Below are positions 22,908 to 35,200 of a DNA stretch of 64,000 nucleotides, in pieces. The stretch covers positions 682,001 through 746,000 of the forward strand of contig JACZZP010000008.1 in the NCBI GenBank assembly GCA_015183035.1, given 5' to 3'. The position numbers and the translations under genes were made by a program. This DNA comes from Meloidogyne chitwoodi (lineage: Eukaryota > Nematoda > Chromadorea > Rhabditida > Meloidogynidae). Numbering within the stretch: the stretch's first letter is position 1; the number at the start of each line of letters is the position of its first letter. The notes under the pieces are model-generated. The model saw nothing but the letters and a program-made list of their open reading frames with translations. It was not told where the DNA came from and did no database searches.

Positions 22908-24805
22908 ATGTTGACTAACACAGAATATGTTCGAATGATGGAGAATTTGGTAATTTCTACAACAAATACACCACCTTCCTTTCCAATTTCAAACGACAAA
23001 TTATTGCCCACTAATGGTGGTGGTCGTGATGTTTGTCTTTTAGATTTTAATATTAGTCCATGTCGCTTAATGATGCTTTGTGACGATGAAATTATAAAAC
23101 TTGCAAAAAATAATGTTGGTACAAAATTAATACAACAACAAGTTCATCAACATGGAGAATTACGTCAGAGGCTTTTTGACTTGTTTACTGACACAGCTAG
23201 AGGACAAGAATTTCTTTCGCGTATGGCTACGGACAATAATGGGAATTTTATTATTCAGGTTTCTTTTAGTTTAACAGCTTTGTTTTTAAATTTAAATTGA
23301 TTAGGAACTTTTGACTAGCGAAAGCCGTACTTCAACACAACTAATTCATTGTCTTGAGGAAATAGCTTCAACCTTAGCATTAAATCGTTATGGTTGCCGT
23401 GTTTTGCAAAAACTTGTCCAAATTTTGTCGCCACAGCGTGTTCAGGATTTGATGAGTGTTCGATTTTCCGGGATTGAATTTCAATTGATTACTGACCAAA
23501 ATGGTAAATTTTTGGTTTTTTTTTAATTTAAAGTACTAGCATCTATTAATCCCTTAAATAATAAAGCTACAAATTTACTAACTACATGAACTTGTTTTCT
23601 ATAATATTTTAAATTCCAAATTTTTAGGCAACCATATTGTTCAATACATTGTCAACAACTTACAGCCACAAATCTACTTAAATTTTATTAAATCATTGGA
23701 TGAGTCTGTTGGCCTTAAACAGGTTGTTGAAAACAAATACGGTTGTCGTGTGTTGCAATGTGCACTTGAAAAAGTTATTTTAATTTGTCGTCAAAATCAT
23801 GGACAGAAGCCTCATCAGCAACAACGTGATTATAAAAGGTTGAACATTTTTTGAGTATTTTTCGGTAATCTTCTCTTGATTTTGCATAATCTCATGTTAA
23901 ATATTTGTTTTTTAGTGCTGCTTATGAAATTCTTCATTTAATGATTTCAACAGTTTTAAAAAATGCTCGTTCATTGTCTGAACAGGAATTTGGCAATTAT
24001 ATTGTCCAAGCTATTCTAAAAGATGACTTTTTGGCGAGACAGCGTATATTTATAATCAAAAAGCATTTTATGTAAAGATTTAATTTATTAATTATTATAT
24101 ATATTTAAAAGAAATAAATTAGAAATTATTATTTAGGTCAAATATTTTGGATTTATCACAAGGAAAATATTCTTCTCATGTTATTGAAGTAGCTATTTCA
24201 CATGCAGATGAAAAGTCTCTTGAGGCGATATTTTTGGAAGTATTTGGAAGCTATGATACTGACAAGTTTGAATTGATCTATTTTTTATTAATTTTAAAAT
24301 TCTTTTTTTCTTAGACGCGGTCAAACTGCTTTACATGTTATGCTTTTCCATCAGGTTATTTATAAAAATAAAATTTCAATTGAAATAATTTATTTTTTAA
24401 TAGTATGGAAATTATGTTGTTCAACGAATGCTTGAAGTAGCAATTCAAGTTCGCTTGGGACAGCGACGTGGAAATCCTCAATGGTTTGACAGTATTGTTT
24501 CTTACGCTTATAGTGTTAGTCGCCATCTTTCGCGATATTGTAAGTATTAAAAAAGAGGGGAACTTATCTAAAATCTAAAAACAATCTAATCGAATTTAAA
24601 AATGTTTTATTTGTTGCCATGTGTCCAAATTAATTGTCCTTAAAATTTAAAAACTACAAGGATCCCAAGATATTCCTACCAAATCATTTTTAATAATTTT
24701 TAAGCGTCTGGTAAGAAGGTGCTTGAAACAATCAAATTGACTTTGGCACGTTTGGCTCCTCCTCTTTTGCAAGTTCAGATGCCACAGCCATTACCACCAT
24801 ACTGA
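22908..24805 (+). CDS. PUF (Pumilio/FBF) RNA-binding protein with eight repeats
   Basis: Cytoplasmic repressor that binds 3' UTRs. Eight repeat cores are visible in order: NNVGTKLIQQ, DNNGNFIIQ, NRYGCRVLQK, DQNGNHIVQY, NKYGCRVLQC, QEFGNYIVQA, GKYSSHVIEV and HQYGNYVVQR, plus the flanking C-terminal helices (YSSGKKVLETIKL). Exons run from MLTNTEYVRMMENL at 22908 to QPLPPY at 24805 with about eight introns. The base-reading triads of repeats 8 to 2 (NYQ, SHE, NYQ, CRQ, NHQ, CRQ, N-F-Q) predict binding of a UGUAUAU-type site; repeat 1 has T-K-Q instead of S-R-Q. The N-terminus before the repeats is short (about 65 residues), like C. elegans PUF-8/PUF-9 isoforms or FBF rather than long Pumilio. 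Transcribed divergently from L10. Confidence 0.93.
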
Positions 24806-26266
24806 AATTATATATTTAATATTAAGAGTGAATTTCTAACAAAATTTCCATTTTTTAAAAATATATTTATACTCATTAACAAATTACTAAAAAATATGTA
24901 AAATATATTATTTTTTATATTATATCCATATATTAAGGCAAAAAAATTAATTATATATTTAGATAGCCTAAAAAATTTTTTTGCCTTAATTTGTTATTTT
25001 ATTGCTTGTTATTATTATCTGACAATATATTATTGAAAATTTTGCTTAATTAAGATATTAGAAAAATTTTTTCATAAGTTTTATGTGAAACTCTGAACTT
25101 TTCATTAGTAAATTTGTTGAAATTGGCATTCAAGTTATGTGAAAAATCGAATATATTAAAAATTAAGGAAGGAAATTATAAAAATTAATTTTAATCACTA
25201 TAATTTTCTACTTTAATTTACAATCTTTTCGGAAAAATTTCGGTATTTGCCCACCTCCCAAAACAAAACAATGTATATGTCATTCGAAAGAGCTCGTCAA
25301 GCTGAAACTAACGAGACCAAAATCAGCCCGCGGTCTCAATTCCAGGCCGAGATACAGGTCCCTGAAATTTGAAAAACCATAGGGGGGAGTAAGCTCATTT
25401 TGGAGTGAAAAATTCGATTATACAAATGATATCTCATTCGAAAGTGCTCTTCGAGACCTATCGAATGAAACCAAAATCAGTTTGATTGAACGATTATGAA
25501 CAAAGTTATGAAGGATCGAAGTTTGATGGAAACACGCGAAACTTGGACCTATAGCGAGTGTTTTATCACTTCTTCGTGTGGGAGCCCATCCCTGGTTGGC
25601 TTTTGGTACATGCGTCATTCTACTGCGCAAATTACAACAAAATAATTAATTCAGTGAAAATAATTTAATTGCAGCCGCGGTAATCACCTCAAAAGAGCTT
25701 ACTCTCCCTATGGTTTTTCAAATTTCAGGGACCTGTATCTCGGCCTGGAATTGAGACCGCGGGCTGATTTTGGTCTCGTTAGTTTCAGCTTGACGAGTTC
25801 TTTCGAATGACATATACATTGTTTTGTTTTGGGAGGTGGGCAAATACCGAAATTTTACCATCTTTTCATCTTAAAATCAGAAGTGATTGACGATAAAAGC
25901 CAAGATCTCAGCTAATATTTACTAGCTTAAGCTTGGCATTGTAAAGAAGACAGCTAAGAAAATTTTCTTTAATATTTTTTATCCTCATCAGAGCCGGCAC
26001 TTAAAATTACGCCGCCCAATCGTCCTTTTTTTTTTCGCGCTCAAACTGCTTAAATTAAAAGGAAATGGCTGCTATCTGCTGTCTTTAATTTTTAATCATT
26101 CTATTTCTCACCTTAATTTATCGAAAAAGTCATGAGATAGGAATTTTATACGGCAATGTTAAATAAAGTCTGTTAGCTTTATTAAATAGGCTCATGATTT
26201 GTTTACTTTGTCGAAGTTGTTCTGATAAATCAAATTCACTAATCCTACATTTGGTTTTTAGTTGAT
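24806..26266. other. Intergenic region holding a long-TIR palindromic element
   Basis: Contains the 623-bp element at 25234-25856 described separately. The remainder is AT-rich and shows no supported gene; a moderately GC-rich patch at about 25985-26040 is unexplained. Confidence 0.5.
25234..25856. mobile_element. Palindromic element 1 (non-autonomous DNA transposon/MITE) with ~160-bp inverted ends
   Basis: The left arm starts AAAATTTCGGTATTTGCCCA and the right arm ends with its complement. The arms stay complementary for about 160 bp, through CTCGGCCTGGAATTGAGACC and CCTATGGTTTTTCAAATTTC. The core holds GTAGAATGACGCATGTACCA (on the minus strand), shared with the elements at 41.0 and 59.9 kb. 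Three copies of the 45-nt box described under findings lie inside. No transposase frame is present. A target-site duplication could not be fixed by eye. Confidence 0.8.
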
Positions 26267-26570
26267 TCCGGTTTTATAACTACATATCTTAACCAAAAAA
26301 CTATGAAGGCATTTACAGGCAAAGAACGTTTTTATTACCCTCAATCTATGATTATTGCAATCCAGGTTAAATTATTTTTCAATATTTTTTTTAACTAAAG
26401 TTAATACATATTTTTAGGATCCGAGTCATATCATTGAATGTTACCTTTCGCAATCATTTCGAACAGATAAATGTATTGGGAATGGAAGCTTTGGTGGATC
26501 TAGAGTTAACCATTGAAGGGATGAATTCGAAAGAAGAAAGTTGGCGTCTTGCTAAACAGCAATGATATCA
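26267..26570 (+). pseudogene. Orphan two-exon coding-like fragment
   Basis: After a good acceptor (GGTTTTTAG) an open exon reads DSGFITTYLNQKTMKAFTGK then ERFYYPQSMIIAIQ, then a donor GTTAAAT. Downstream, two frames look coding-like: one after TTTTTAG gives DPSHIIECYLSQSF and stops soon; the other, reached only from a nearer AAAG acceptor, gives VISLNVTFRNHFEQINVLGM then EALVDLELTIEGMNSKEE and stops at about 26565. The split between frames suggests a decayed gene fragment or an unusual splice. No family was recognised. Confidence 0.25.
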
Positions 26571-27083
26571 TATTATGAATTTTTTACTTATTTTTTAAAT
26601 TTGACAATGATAAAAATTGTTGGAAAAAGTATTGTAATTAAAAAAATTTTTGACCAAATACCAAAAAACATCCAATTAATTGCAAAATAACTAAAATTCG
26701 ACAAATCTAGAAATATTTAAAAATAACATGGAATATTATTGCGTCGTTTCAGTGCAGCCAAGTAACCTTTTAGAGCGTCACCTCACGTCAGTGTTGTTAA
26801 TTTTCATAAAAGTATAGTCTTGAAAAAGGAATAAAATTTTGAATAAAGAAAAAAATTTGAAAATCTTAAACTTATAAACTAAAAGAATAGGCGAGACGAA
26901 AACTTAATCTTTTTCGTAACTTTGTTAATTTGATTACTTGTTTTTAATGAAAGGAATATATGTATATTGAGATTTAAATCAGCACACATGATAATAACAT
27001 GTTTTGGCCGAAAAAATTCATTAAATTTTTATGATTTTATTTCCCATTTTTACGATTAAAAATTTTAAATAAAACAAAAGAAT
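26571..27083. other. Intergenic, AT-rich, no gene seen
   Basis: Lies 3' of CWC15. Frames are closed by frequent stops. A short richer segment near 26738-26800 (GCGTCGTTTCAGTGCAGCC) has no recognised function. Confidence 0.5.
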
Positions 27084-27899
27084 TTATTTAATATATTTTT
27101 CCATGAATTTTCTGTGAAATTCTGAACGTATAGCATCATTAATAAATGATGGTGTCTTTTTTCTTTCATCAATTCCACGTGCACAATTTTTGAACACAAC
27201 ATCATCATCCCAACGACGTTTAACCTTGAAATCAGCATTTTGAGTTAGAAGAGGATTTCCATGTAAAATATTCTCTTGACGAATCTTTTCCTAAACAAAT
27301 ATTTTTAGGTTAAAGAATAAATGTTTAATAAAAAATTTTTTAATTAAACCTGTTCTTCAGATTCCTTAGATTCTCTTGCAGCTTTCTCAGCAGCTCTTTC
27401 TTTTTTAATTCTCTCCAATTCTGCCATTAATTCAGCTTCATCATCAGAATCATCTTCCAAATCACTATCATCACAGAGAACATCCTCTTGAGGGAAATCG
27501 GCATCCAAATTTTGTGGATCATCTAATCTAGATATTTAAAGAAATTTAAAAAAAGTTAAATAAGATATACTTTGGTCGTTTTGAATAACTTGTAGATCCA
27601 GAGTTTATACGTGATTCACGAGAATAGCGATCTTTTGAAGTTAATAATAGCTCCTTTTCTTCAACATCACGACGGAGATCCTTGAAATAAACAAAATTGT
27701 CAGTAATAACAAAAAATAAATAAATAACCTTTGTATTAATTTCATCTGGATGTGATTGCCCTTTTTGACGATATTTTAATGACATATGAGATGGCATATC
27801 TCTACTTGAATATTGTTGAGATAATTTTGCCAAATCTCCTTCATTTCTACCAGTGCCACCTTTTGCAGGATCAAAAGTTGGACGATGAGCAGTTGTCAT
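27084..27899 (-). CDS. cwc-15: Spliceosome-associated protein CWC15 homologue
   Basis: Component of the Prp19-related part of the active spliceosome. It starts [20 protein letters not shown] at 27899, followed by [20 protein letters not shown] and LKYRQKGQ, the family's signature N-terminus. The middle is acidic ([20 protein letters not shown]) and leads into a charged coiled coil ([20 protein letters not shown]). The C-terminal exon has the conserved [19 protein letters not shown] and [20 protein letters not shown], ending at 27084. Four exons, with introns near 27680-27730, 27535-27570 and 27290-27350. The full-length match to Cwf15/Cwc15 is clear. Confidence 0.93.
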
Positions 27900-28945
27900 T
27901 TTTTAATAATTTATTTTTTCTAAATTGGTAAAATTATAATATATCTTCTAACAAATTAATAGCTAAAACACAATTCTCGACCAAAAAATTGGAAAAAAGA
28001 GAATAGTTAATTATTTAATTTTGGTATTTTAATATTTATAAATTTTACCAATTTGACATTCAACACTTAGACATTTTAATAAAATTAAAGTTTCTCTATT
28101 TCTCTATTTCGTGGAATGTTTTTTGAACTTTTAAAAGTCTGAAATTTATGTAAAAAGTCTTTTTAATTAAATTTAGACTATTCATTTGTACGAAGGAATT
28201 TGTTAAGTAATTTATTTAAAATATGCTAGAATTATGTAGAATTTTCGTTTATTTTTTTCTCCTATTTTCTTACTAAAAATAGAGATATCAGATTGTCGAA
28301 AATATAATTTTTAATACTTATTTAGCAAATAGAAGATATCTTCATAATATATTTGAGTATATTTATTGTTCTATTTATTAAATAGACTCAAAGAAGACTT
28401 ATTTATTTGTTGAAAATGCCTCTACATTTTATTAAATATATTATATCTTCACTATAATCGCTGCACATGAAAATGCATGTGTTGTTACTTTCTTTTAGTT
28501 TTTTTAATAATATTTTTACCTACTACATACCTTCTACATATGTTTCAATTTGTATGATATATTCTCTATATTCCTCACCTTTTTATATTTATCCTATCAG
28601 AGTAGAGTATATTTTATGCATTGATGCGGGATTTAATACTTTTCGTTTATCCCCTCTCTTCTTTTTTCTTTCTTTTTTCACACTAACTATACACACTTTA
28701 GTTTAATATATATAAAGGTATAAGGTAAGTTTAAGGCAGATGAGTAGAAAAAGAAAAAGGAGAAATTAGAGAATTTTAATCATCATACATTTTCTGTATA
28801 TATTTTATAGCTAGAAAATGATTAATTTTGTCTTTTCTAATTATGTGATTTATATAACCTTGTATTCTGTTTTTTAATTAAATAACTATATTTTTAATAG
28901 AAAAATTAGATCTGAATATATTATTTTTTATTTTGTTTATTTCAA
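27900..28945. promoter_or_regulatory. Divergent intergenic region between CWC15 and PP2A B56 genes
   Basis: 1.05 kb between outward-facing starts, so promoters for both genes are presumed. The sequence is AT-rich with pyrimidine-rich runs around 28630-28690. No gene or repeat was recognised. Confidence 0.45.
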
Positions 28946-31248
28946 ATGTCTACAACAGCAGGAGGAGATGGTAAACCAGCTACTCATACAATTCCACCAC
29001 CAAAAACATCTGGGGCAGCAACTGGCGGGCAACAATTGAGTGCGAGTGCAAATCAATTTGTAGATAAGATTGACCCTTTTTCCAAACGTGGCAATTCGAG
29101 ACGTAGAAGACGGCTTGTTGGAAGTAGTCGATATCATACTGACAATGAACCTGATTTGGTCCAGCTTCCGTTAATTAAAGGTTTTTTTTTACATGATTTT
29201 AAGATAATTTATATATTTTAATTTAAATAGATGCAACACAAGCAGAACAAACAAATTTGGCAATCCAAAAGCTTCAGCAATGTCAAAAGATTTTTGATTT
29301 TTATGATCCTGTTTCACAGCTTAAAAGCAAGGAGGTTAATTTTTAAGAATTTATTTAATTATAAGAGAAACATGATTTCAATTGGAAATTTTGTCAATAA
29401 TTGTAAAATGAAAATTCCGAGATGTTATTCTTTTGTTTTTTTATTAAAAACGTCAAATTACATTTCTAAAAATTAGTAACTAACTTTTAATTATAAGATC
29501 TTTAGTTTCCTATTTTATAATAGGTGGAAATAGTCTTTTTTAACAATAAAAATTTCTTAAATTTTCAATTTAGATTAAACGTGCTGCTTTGAATGAATTA
29601 ATTGATTACACAACTGCCACTAAAAATGCTGTTTGTGAGCCTGTATATCCTGAGATTATCCGAATGGTATCGAGAAACATCTTTCGTGTTTTACCTCCAA
29701 GTGACAACTCAGAATTTGATCCAGAAGAGGATGAACCTACTTTAGAAGTTTCATGGCCACATCTTCAGGTTTCTTTAAAATTGAACGATCTGAATTTTAT
29801 TTTGTTAAAAATAGTTGGTCTACGAACTATTTTTGCGATTTCTTGAGTCTCCAGACTTTCAAGCAACACTTGGGAAAAAATATATTGATCAACGTTTTGT
29901 GCTTCAACTTCTTGAACTTTTCGATTCTGAGGATCCTCGTGAACGTGACTTTCTCAAAACAATTTTACATCGTATTTATGGGAAATTTCTTGGACTGCGT
30001 GCTTTTATTCGAAAACAAATAAATTACATGTTTTTGTCTTTTGTCTTTGAAACTGAATCGTTTAATGGTGTCAGTGAAATGCTGGAAATTCTTGGAAGGT
30101 TTGAGAAATTTGTTATTATAAATTTTAAATAAAAATTTTTTTTAGTATTATTAATGGATTTGCTTTACCATTAAAGCAAGAACACAAAATCTTTTTGGTT
30201 AAAGTATTGCTTCCTTTACATAAGCCTCGATGTTTGAGCCTTTATCATGCTCAGGTTTTTAATTATTATTTAATTTATTTTTTTAAATTTTATTTAGTTG
30301 GCTTATTGTGTTGTGCAATTTATTGAAAAAGACTCAACTTTAACTCCACAAGTATTCGATGCTTTGCTCAAATTCTGGCCTAAAACATGTAGTTCTAAAG
30401 AGGTTTTTTTTTTGAAATTAAATATCTGTTTTGAAAAAAATATTTTTAAGGTTATGTTTCTTGGAGAAGTTGAAGAAATTTTGGACATTATTGAGCCAGA
30501 ACAATTTAAGAAAATTATTGACCCACTTTTTAGACAATTGGCTAAATGTGTATCAAGTCCTCATTTTCAGGTTTCTTTTCTAAAATTATTTTAAAATTAA
30601 ATAATTTTTTCTTTTTTCAAAGGTTGCTGAAAGAGCACTCTACTTTTGGAATAATGAATATATTCTTTCTTTAATTGAAGATTGTAGTATTCATGTAATG
30701 CCAATAATGTTCCCAGCACTTTATCGTATTAGCAAAGAACATTGGAATCAAACAATTGTTGCTTTAGTATATAATGTACTTAAAACATTTATGGAAATGA
30801 ATGGAAAATTATTTGATGAACTTACTGCTAATTATAAACTTGAAAGACAAAAGTATTTTTTTTAATAATAAGGAATTTTCTCAAATTTTTTTTTACTAGA
30901 GAAAAGAAGCGTGAAAAGGATCGTGAAGAACTTTGGAAGCGAATGGATTCAATGGACATAAATTCAATATTGGCACAAATTGAACTTGGAAAAAACTTTC
31001 CAGAGCCAAAAATTCTTGAGAAAACATCACTGACACTTTTTATTGAAAAACCGCCTAATTCAATTGTCCCTCCACTACCACCAATAACAACAACAACAAC
31101 AGCTTCTGCTGTAGTAGTAGGAGGAGGAGGAGGAGGTAGTAATAATGGTGGTAGTCAAGAAATTAGTAGTGGACAACAATCAAGAGAGCAGAGAACACAA
31201 AATCCTGAAGGAGGAAATGAGACAATTTCTAATGAAAAAAAGTCTTGA
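28946..31248 (+). CDS. pptr: PP2A regulatory subunit B56 (B')
   Basis: Targets protein phosphatase 2A; C. elegans PPTR-1 regulates insulin/AKT signalling and P granules. It starts [20 protein letters not shown]. After a low-complexity Arg-rich N-terminus the HEAT-like B56 core follows: [176 protein letters not shown]. The C-terminal tail has polyThr/Gly/Asn runs and ends at 31248. About nine exons. Core residues are unbroken, so the gene looks functional. Which of the two nematode paralogues (pptr-1 or pptr-2) cannot be told. Confidence 0.95.
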
Positions 31249-32298
31249 CTCAAAGTATGAAATTGCCAATATAAAATAATTTGAGTATATATTTTTAATA
31301 AATTTTAATTTTTTAGTAGACAAAAAAAGCTCTAAAAAAATTTTCTGCTTTGAATCAGCTTTTTTTTTTTCATTATAATATTTTTAGTAATCAATTTTAA
31401 AAATAAGGATTGGATATAAAGGAAGAGGAATATCCTAAAGATTTTTTTAACTGAAATTATTTTTATCCAATCCTTAAAAAATAAATTTTTCCAATTATAT
31501 CTGCCGCTGCTCCTTTTTTCAATCTTTTTAATATCTCCAGCCTGCCAGGCCGGGCACTTTTAAGAATATCTTTTAAAACAGCCACTTGAGATTTTACTTT
31601 TTGGCTGTTCTTGTGCCCCTCATTTTACCACCAAATAAATATAGGGATATGCTCTCCTGTTTTCTAAGCTTTCCGAAGACCTGAAATATATTTTTTTGTT
31701 CTTTTTTATTACTACACCCACAACACAAAACACTCATTACTCCAAAAATTGTCTAATATTGTCTAAAATAAAAATTTTACATATTTAGTTTTTTTGATTT
31801 CTTACAAGTAGTATTTTGAATATAATTAGGATTATTTAAGTATTTTTGATAGAAAATAAGGCTTAGTTCCATTTTACGTTTTGACTAAAATATTGAGATG
31901 ATCTAGTGGTCTTAATATTGTTTTTTTATTTTTTAATAAATTTTTGGGTTTTGATTCTGATTACATTTATTATTTACACTTTACTCATTTCTTTTTAAAT
32001 TTTACTTGGAAAAATCCAAACTTTTCCTTTTTTAAAAAATTAAATATTACTACAATAAAAACAAAACTAATTTAAATATTTTAATGATTTAAAAATAATT
32101 AAAAAAAAAAAACATTTTTTGTGAAATTTTTATTAAAATATACATTAAGAGATATATAAATATTTAAAAAAGAAAAAAAAATCAGTGTTAAATGAAAAAA
32201 AGTTTTTATTTCTTTCAAAGTTCACTATAAAAAGAATAATAAAATTTTTTAAATTTCTCCTCAATTTATAATGAACTTTTTAAAAAAAATTTTTTTTT
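31249..32298. other. Convergent intergenic region with a GC-richer patch and a hairpin
   Basis: Mostly AT-rich. At 31409-31475 an inverted repeat (AAGGATTGGATA with its complement about 45 nt later) is visible. At 31463-31627 the minus strand has a stop-free frame with Lys/Arg-rich helix-like text (VAVLKDILKSARPGRLEILK) but no ATG and no recognised family. The rest holds nothing recognisable. Confidence 0.4.
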
Positions 32299-35200
32299 TT
32301 AAATTTCCCTTTTCACCTCAACATCATTTTTATTATTATTATTATTACAATTAATACCCCCAATACAGGAAATAACATTATTATTATTATCACCTGTATT
32401 AGTATTATTTGTATTAATACAATTAGAAGAAGAAGAGCTATTTTCTATCAAAACAATTTCATCATCATCATAATCATCTAAAATACTTTCATCATAATCT
32501 TGTTTAATTTGTAAGGGAAGTAAAGACTTCTTTTTTGTAGAAGAAAACTTTTCCAATTTCTCTAAATTTTCAATTTTCTTTTGGAAATTTTCAACTTCTG
32601 AACTGTGAAATTTTTTTATTGAGTCAAGCAAAAGACGGAGATCAGTCTGAAAAAAAATTAATTATTTTTAATTATAAAAATTAATTTTTTAGGAAAAATC
32701 AAAAATAGTTTTAAGATTTTAATAAAATTAAAAATTATGAAAATAGACACTCAAAATTAAATTTTAATAAAAAATAAGAATACCTAATATAAGATTTATT
32801 ATTAAAAAAAAAGAGATTTTAAATAAAATAAATGAAAATATTTTTTTTTAGTTTTATTTAAGCTTTTTAAATATAAAAAATACACCCTAGGGATTTTGGA
32901 TATAAAAAATAAAAAAAGATAAAGAAATAGGCCAGAGATAGTTTTTAGAGATTTTTTAAATAATTTTTCTTTACGTTTTTCAAATTTATTATTATTTTTT
33001 CTCGATATAAAATAAAAAATATGTTCTCTCAAAAAAGCAATTATTTACACAAAAATAGTAAAGATTAGTCAGAGCAAAAAACTTTTTATTTTCATTTTTT
33101 GGAGAAAATATGGGCCATTACTTGTATTATTTTTTCCCTTTTTACAAAACTATTTAAAAAATATTATTTTCTTTTCTCTCTTTTTTTGTACAAAACTTGC
33201 TTTTTTAATTTTTTTTAATATTTATGGCAATAAAATTAACAAAAAATAAATATTTTATTTTTATTTAATCAAATTTCCTCCTACAAAAATCACTTTTTTA
33301 AATTCAATTTAAAAGAGTAAATTATTTTATTATTTTTCAAAAAAATATATTTTTTTCTCTACAAAAAATGAAAAATAAACAAAATAATAATATTATTATT
33401 TTAATATTATTTATTTTATTTTTATCTTTTTATTATGTAAAATCACAACAAGCTTATTGTTGGAATTTAAATCCATGCGCTGAATTTAATTGTCCACAAA
33501 TTGGACCAAGGTAATTTAATTTATTTAAAAATAATTATTTATTAATGAAAGAAGGACAGAGATAATAAAAAAATAAAAAAGAAATAAAAAACTTTCAAAT
33601 TATTTCAGTTATTAGAAAAATAATATTTTCTTATCGAAAAAATAAAGAAATTGATCTAAATCTAAAAAATAATTAACTCAAAAAAATCATTAAAACAAAT
33701 TTTATAAAAAAATAGATTATGTCCACCCGAAAATGTTTTAATTTATTATGATTGTTGTCCAACTGATGGATGCTGTCCATTCATAAAATGGCCAAATTTG
33801 TATGTTAATTTTTTTTAATTATTTACCATCCAGAATTATTTTTTTGCCAGACAAAATTAATTAAAAAAATTTAAAAAATGAGAAGCCTCAATAATGAAAA
33901 AGTAAATCCTTTGATAGGCGATAGGATGGTTAAGTGGGTAACACCCCTGCTTTTGAGAAAGCTCTCAGGATAATCTCATTTATTTTCTTGAATAAGTCGT
34001 TCACTTTACTAAAAATATTAATTGTAAATTTTCTTTTTTTTAAAAAAAAAGATTATTTCTCATCTTTATAATTATCTTAATAATTGCTGGTTGTATTTGT
34101 TGTGGATTCTTTTTATTAACCGATGCTAGACAAAAAATATTTTATAAAAAACAAAGAGAAGAAAGAGAAATACAAAATAATAATAATCAAAGAATGTCTT
34201 CGTCAAGAAATGAAGGAGAAAGAGAAGGAAGGTTTATTAGTGGATTTAATCATAAAAAACATTCAACAACTATTGTTTAATTAGAATATTTTTAACAAAT
34301 TTTTATGTATCAAAATCTCAATTTTTTAAAATGGTAAATAATTTTTTTAATCGAAATTTACTTTAAAAATATTAATTTTTTAGAATCTCTCAATTTTCTG
34401 GTTTCTGTATATTTTAACACTCAGAAAAAATTAAAATTATAAATTTCAAAAAAAATTTTGGATAAGGGGAAAGCAAAATAAAAACACGTAACTCCCAACA
34501 ATCTAAAATTCCCAAAAAATTCTCTTTTAAATCCAACAAAAAATAAAATAAAAAATCTTACAGAATGTCGATCAACTTTATTATTATCATTGTCTGTGTG
34601 TGAATGAACACTATTACCAATTAATGTTGTTGTTGACTGTTGTTGTTTAATTTTAGCCATTTCTGTTTCATGCTTTGCTCTAATATCAGCAATTATTTTT
34701 TGCCAATTTTCAACATTTTGTTTTTGTCTTTCTTCCATTTCTGTTTTTTCTTTTATCCAAATACGTTCACGCATTTCAAACATATTAATTCGAGTAGAAA
34801 AGTTTCTTTAAAAAATAAAGAGATTTATGTGGAGATATATAATTATATTTAAAATTATATATATTCTTTTTAAAGTATCATTTTTTAATTAAAATTAAAG
34901 GTTATTTATCATATGTATTAGAAGCAAGTTAAGAAACAAAAAAGGAAATATTATTTTAATTATAAAAAATGTCCGAAGATAATATTTAGGTTAGGATGTG
35001 GAAAAATGTATAAATTATTCAACTTGAGAAAATAAATTTAGTGTCAACTTAAAACTATTTTAACCAAAAAAAGGACCAAAAAAACTCAATTTTAAATTAA
35101 AAATATAAACCTATTCTTTTCGTTTATTGCATCAAAGTTTGCTTCCATTTCATCATAACGAGGTTTAATTCGCTTTAATTCGTCTTCATATAAAGCAGAT

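Noticed and set aside
25234..25856. CRISPR-like or satellite array because the same box recurs
   Set aside because: Copies are inverted and irregularly spaced inside palindromes; there are no regular spacers and the genome is eukaryotic.
32802..33032. 76-codon Phe/Lys-rich minus-strand frame
   Set aside because: Same A/T artefact, lying inside an intron of the coiled-coil gene.
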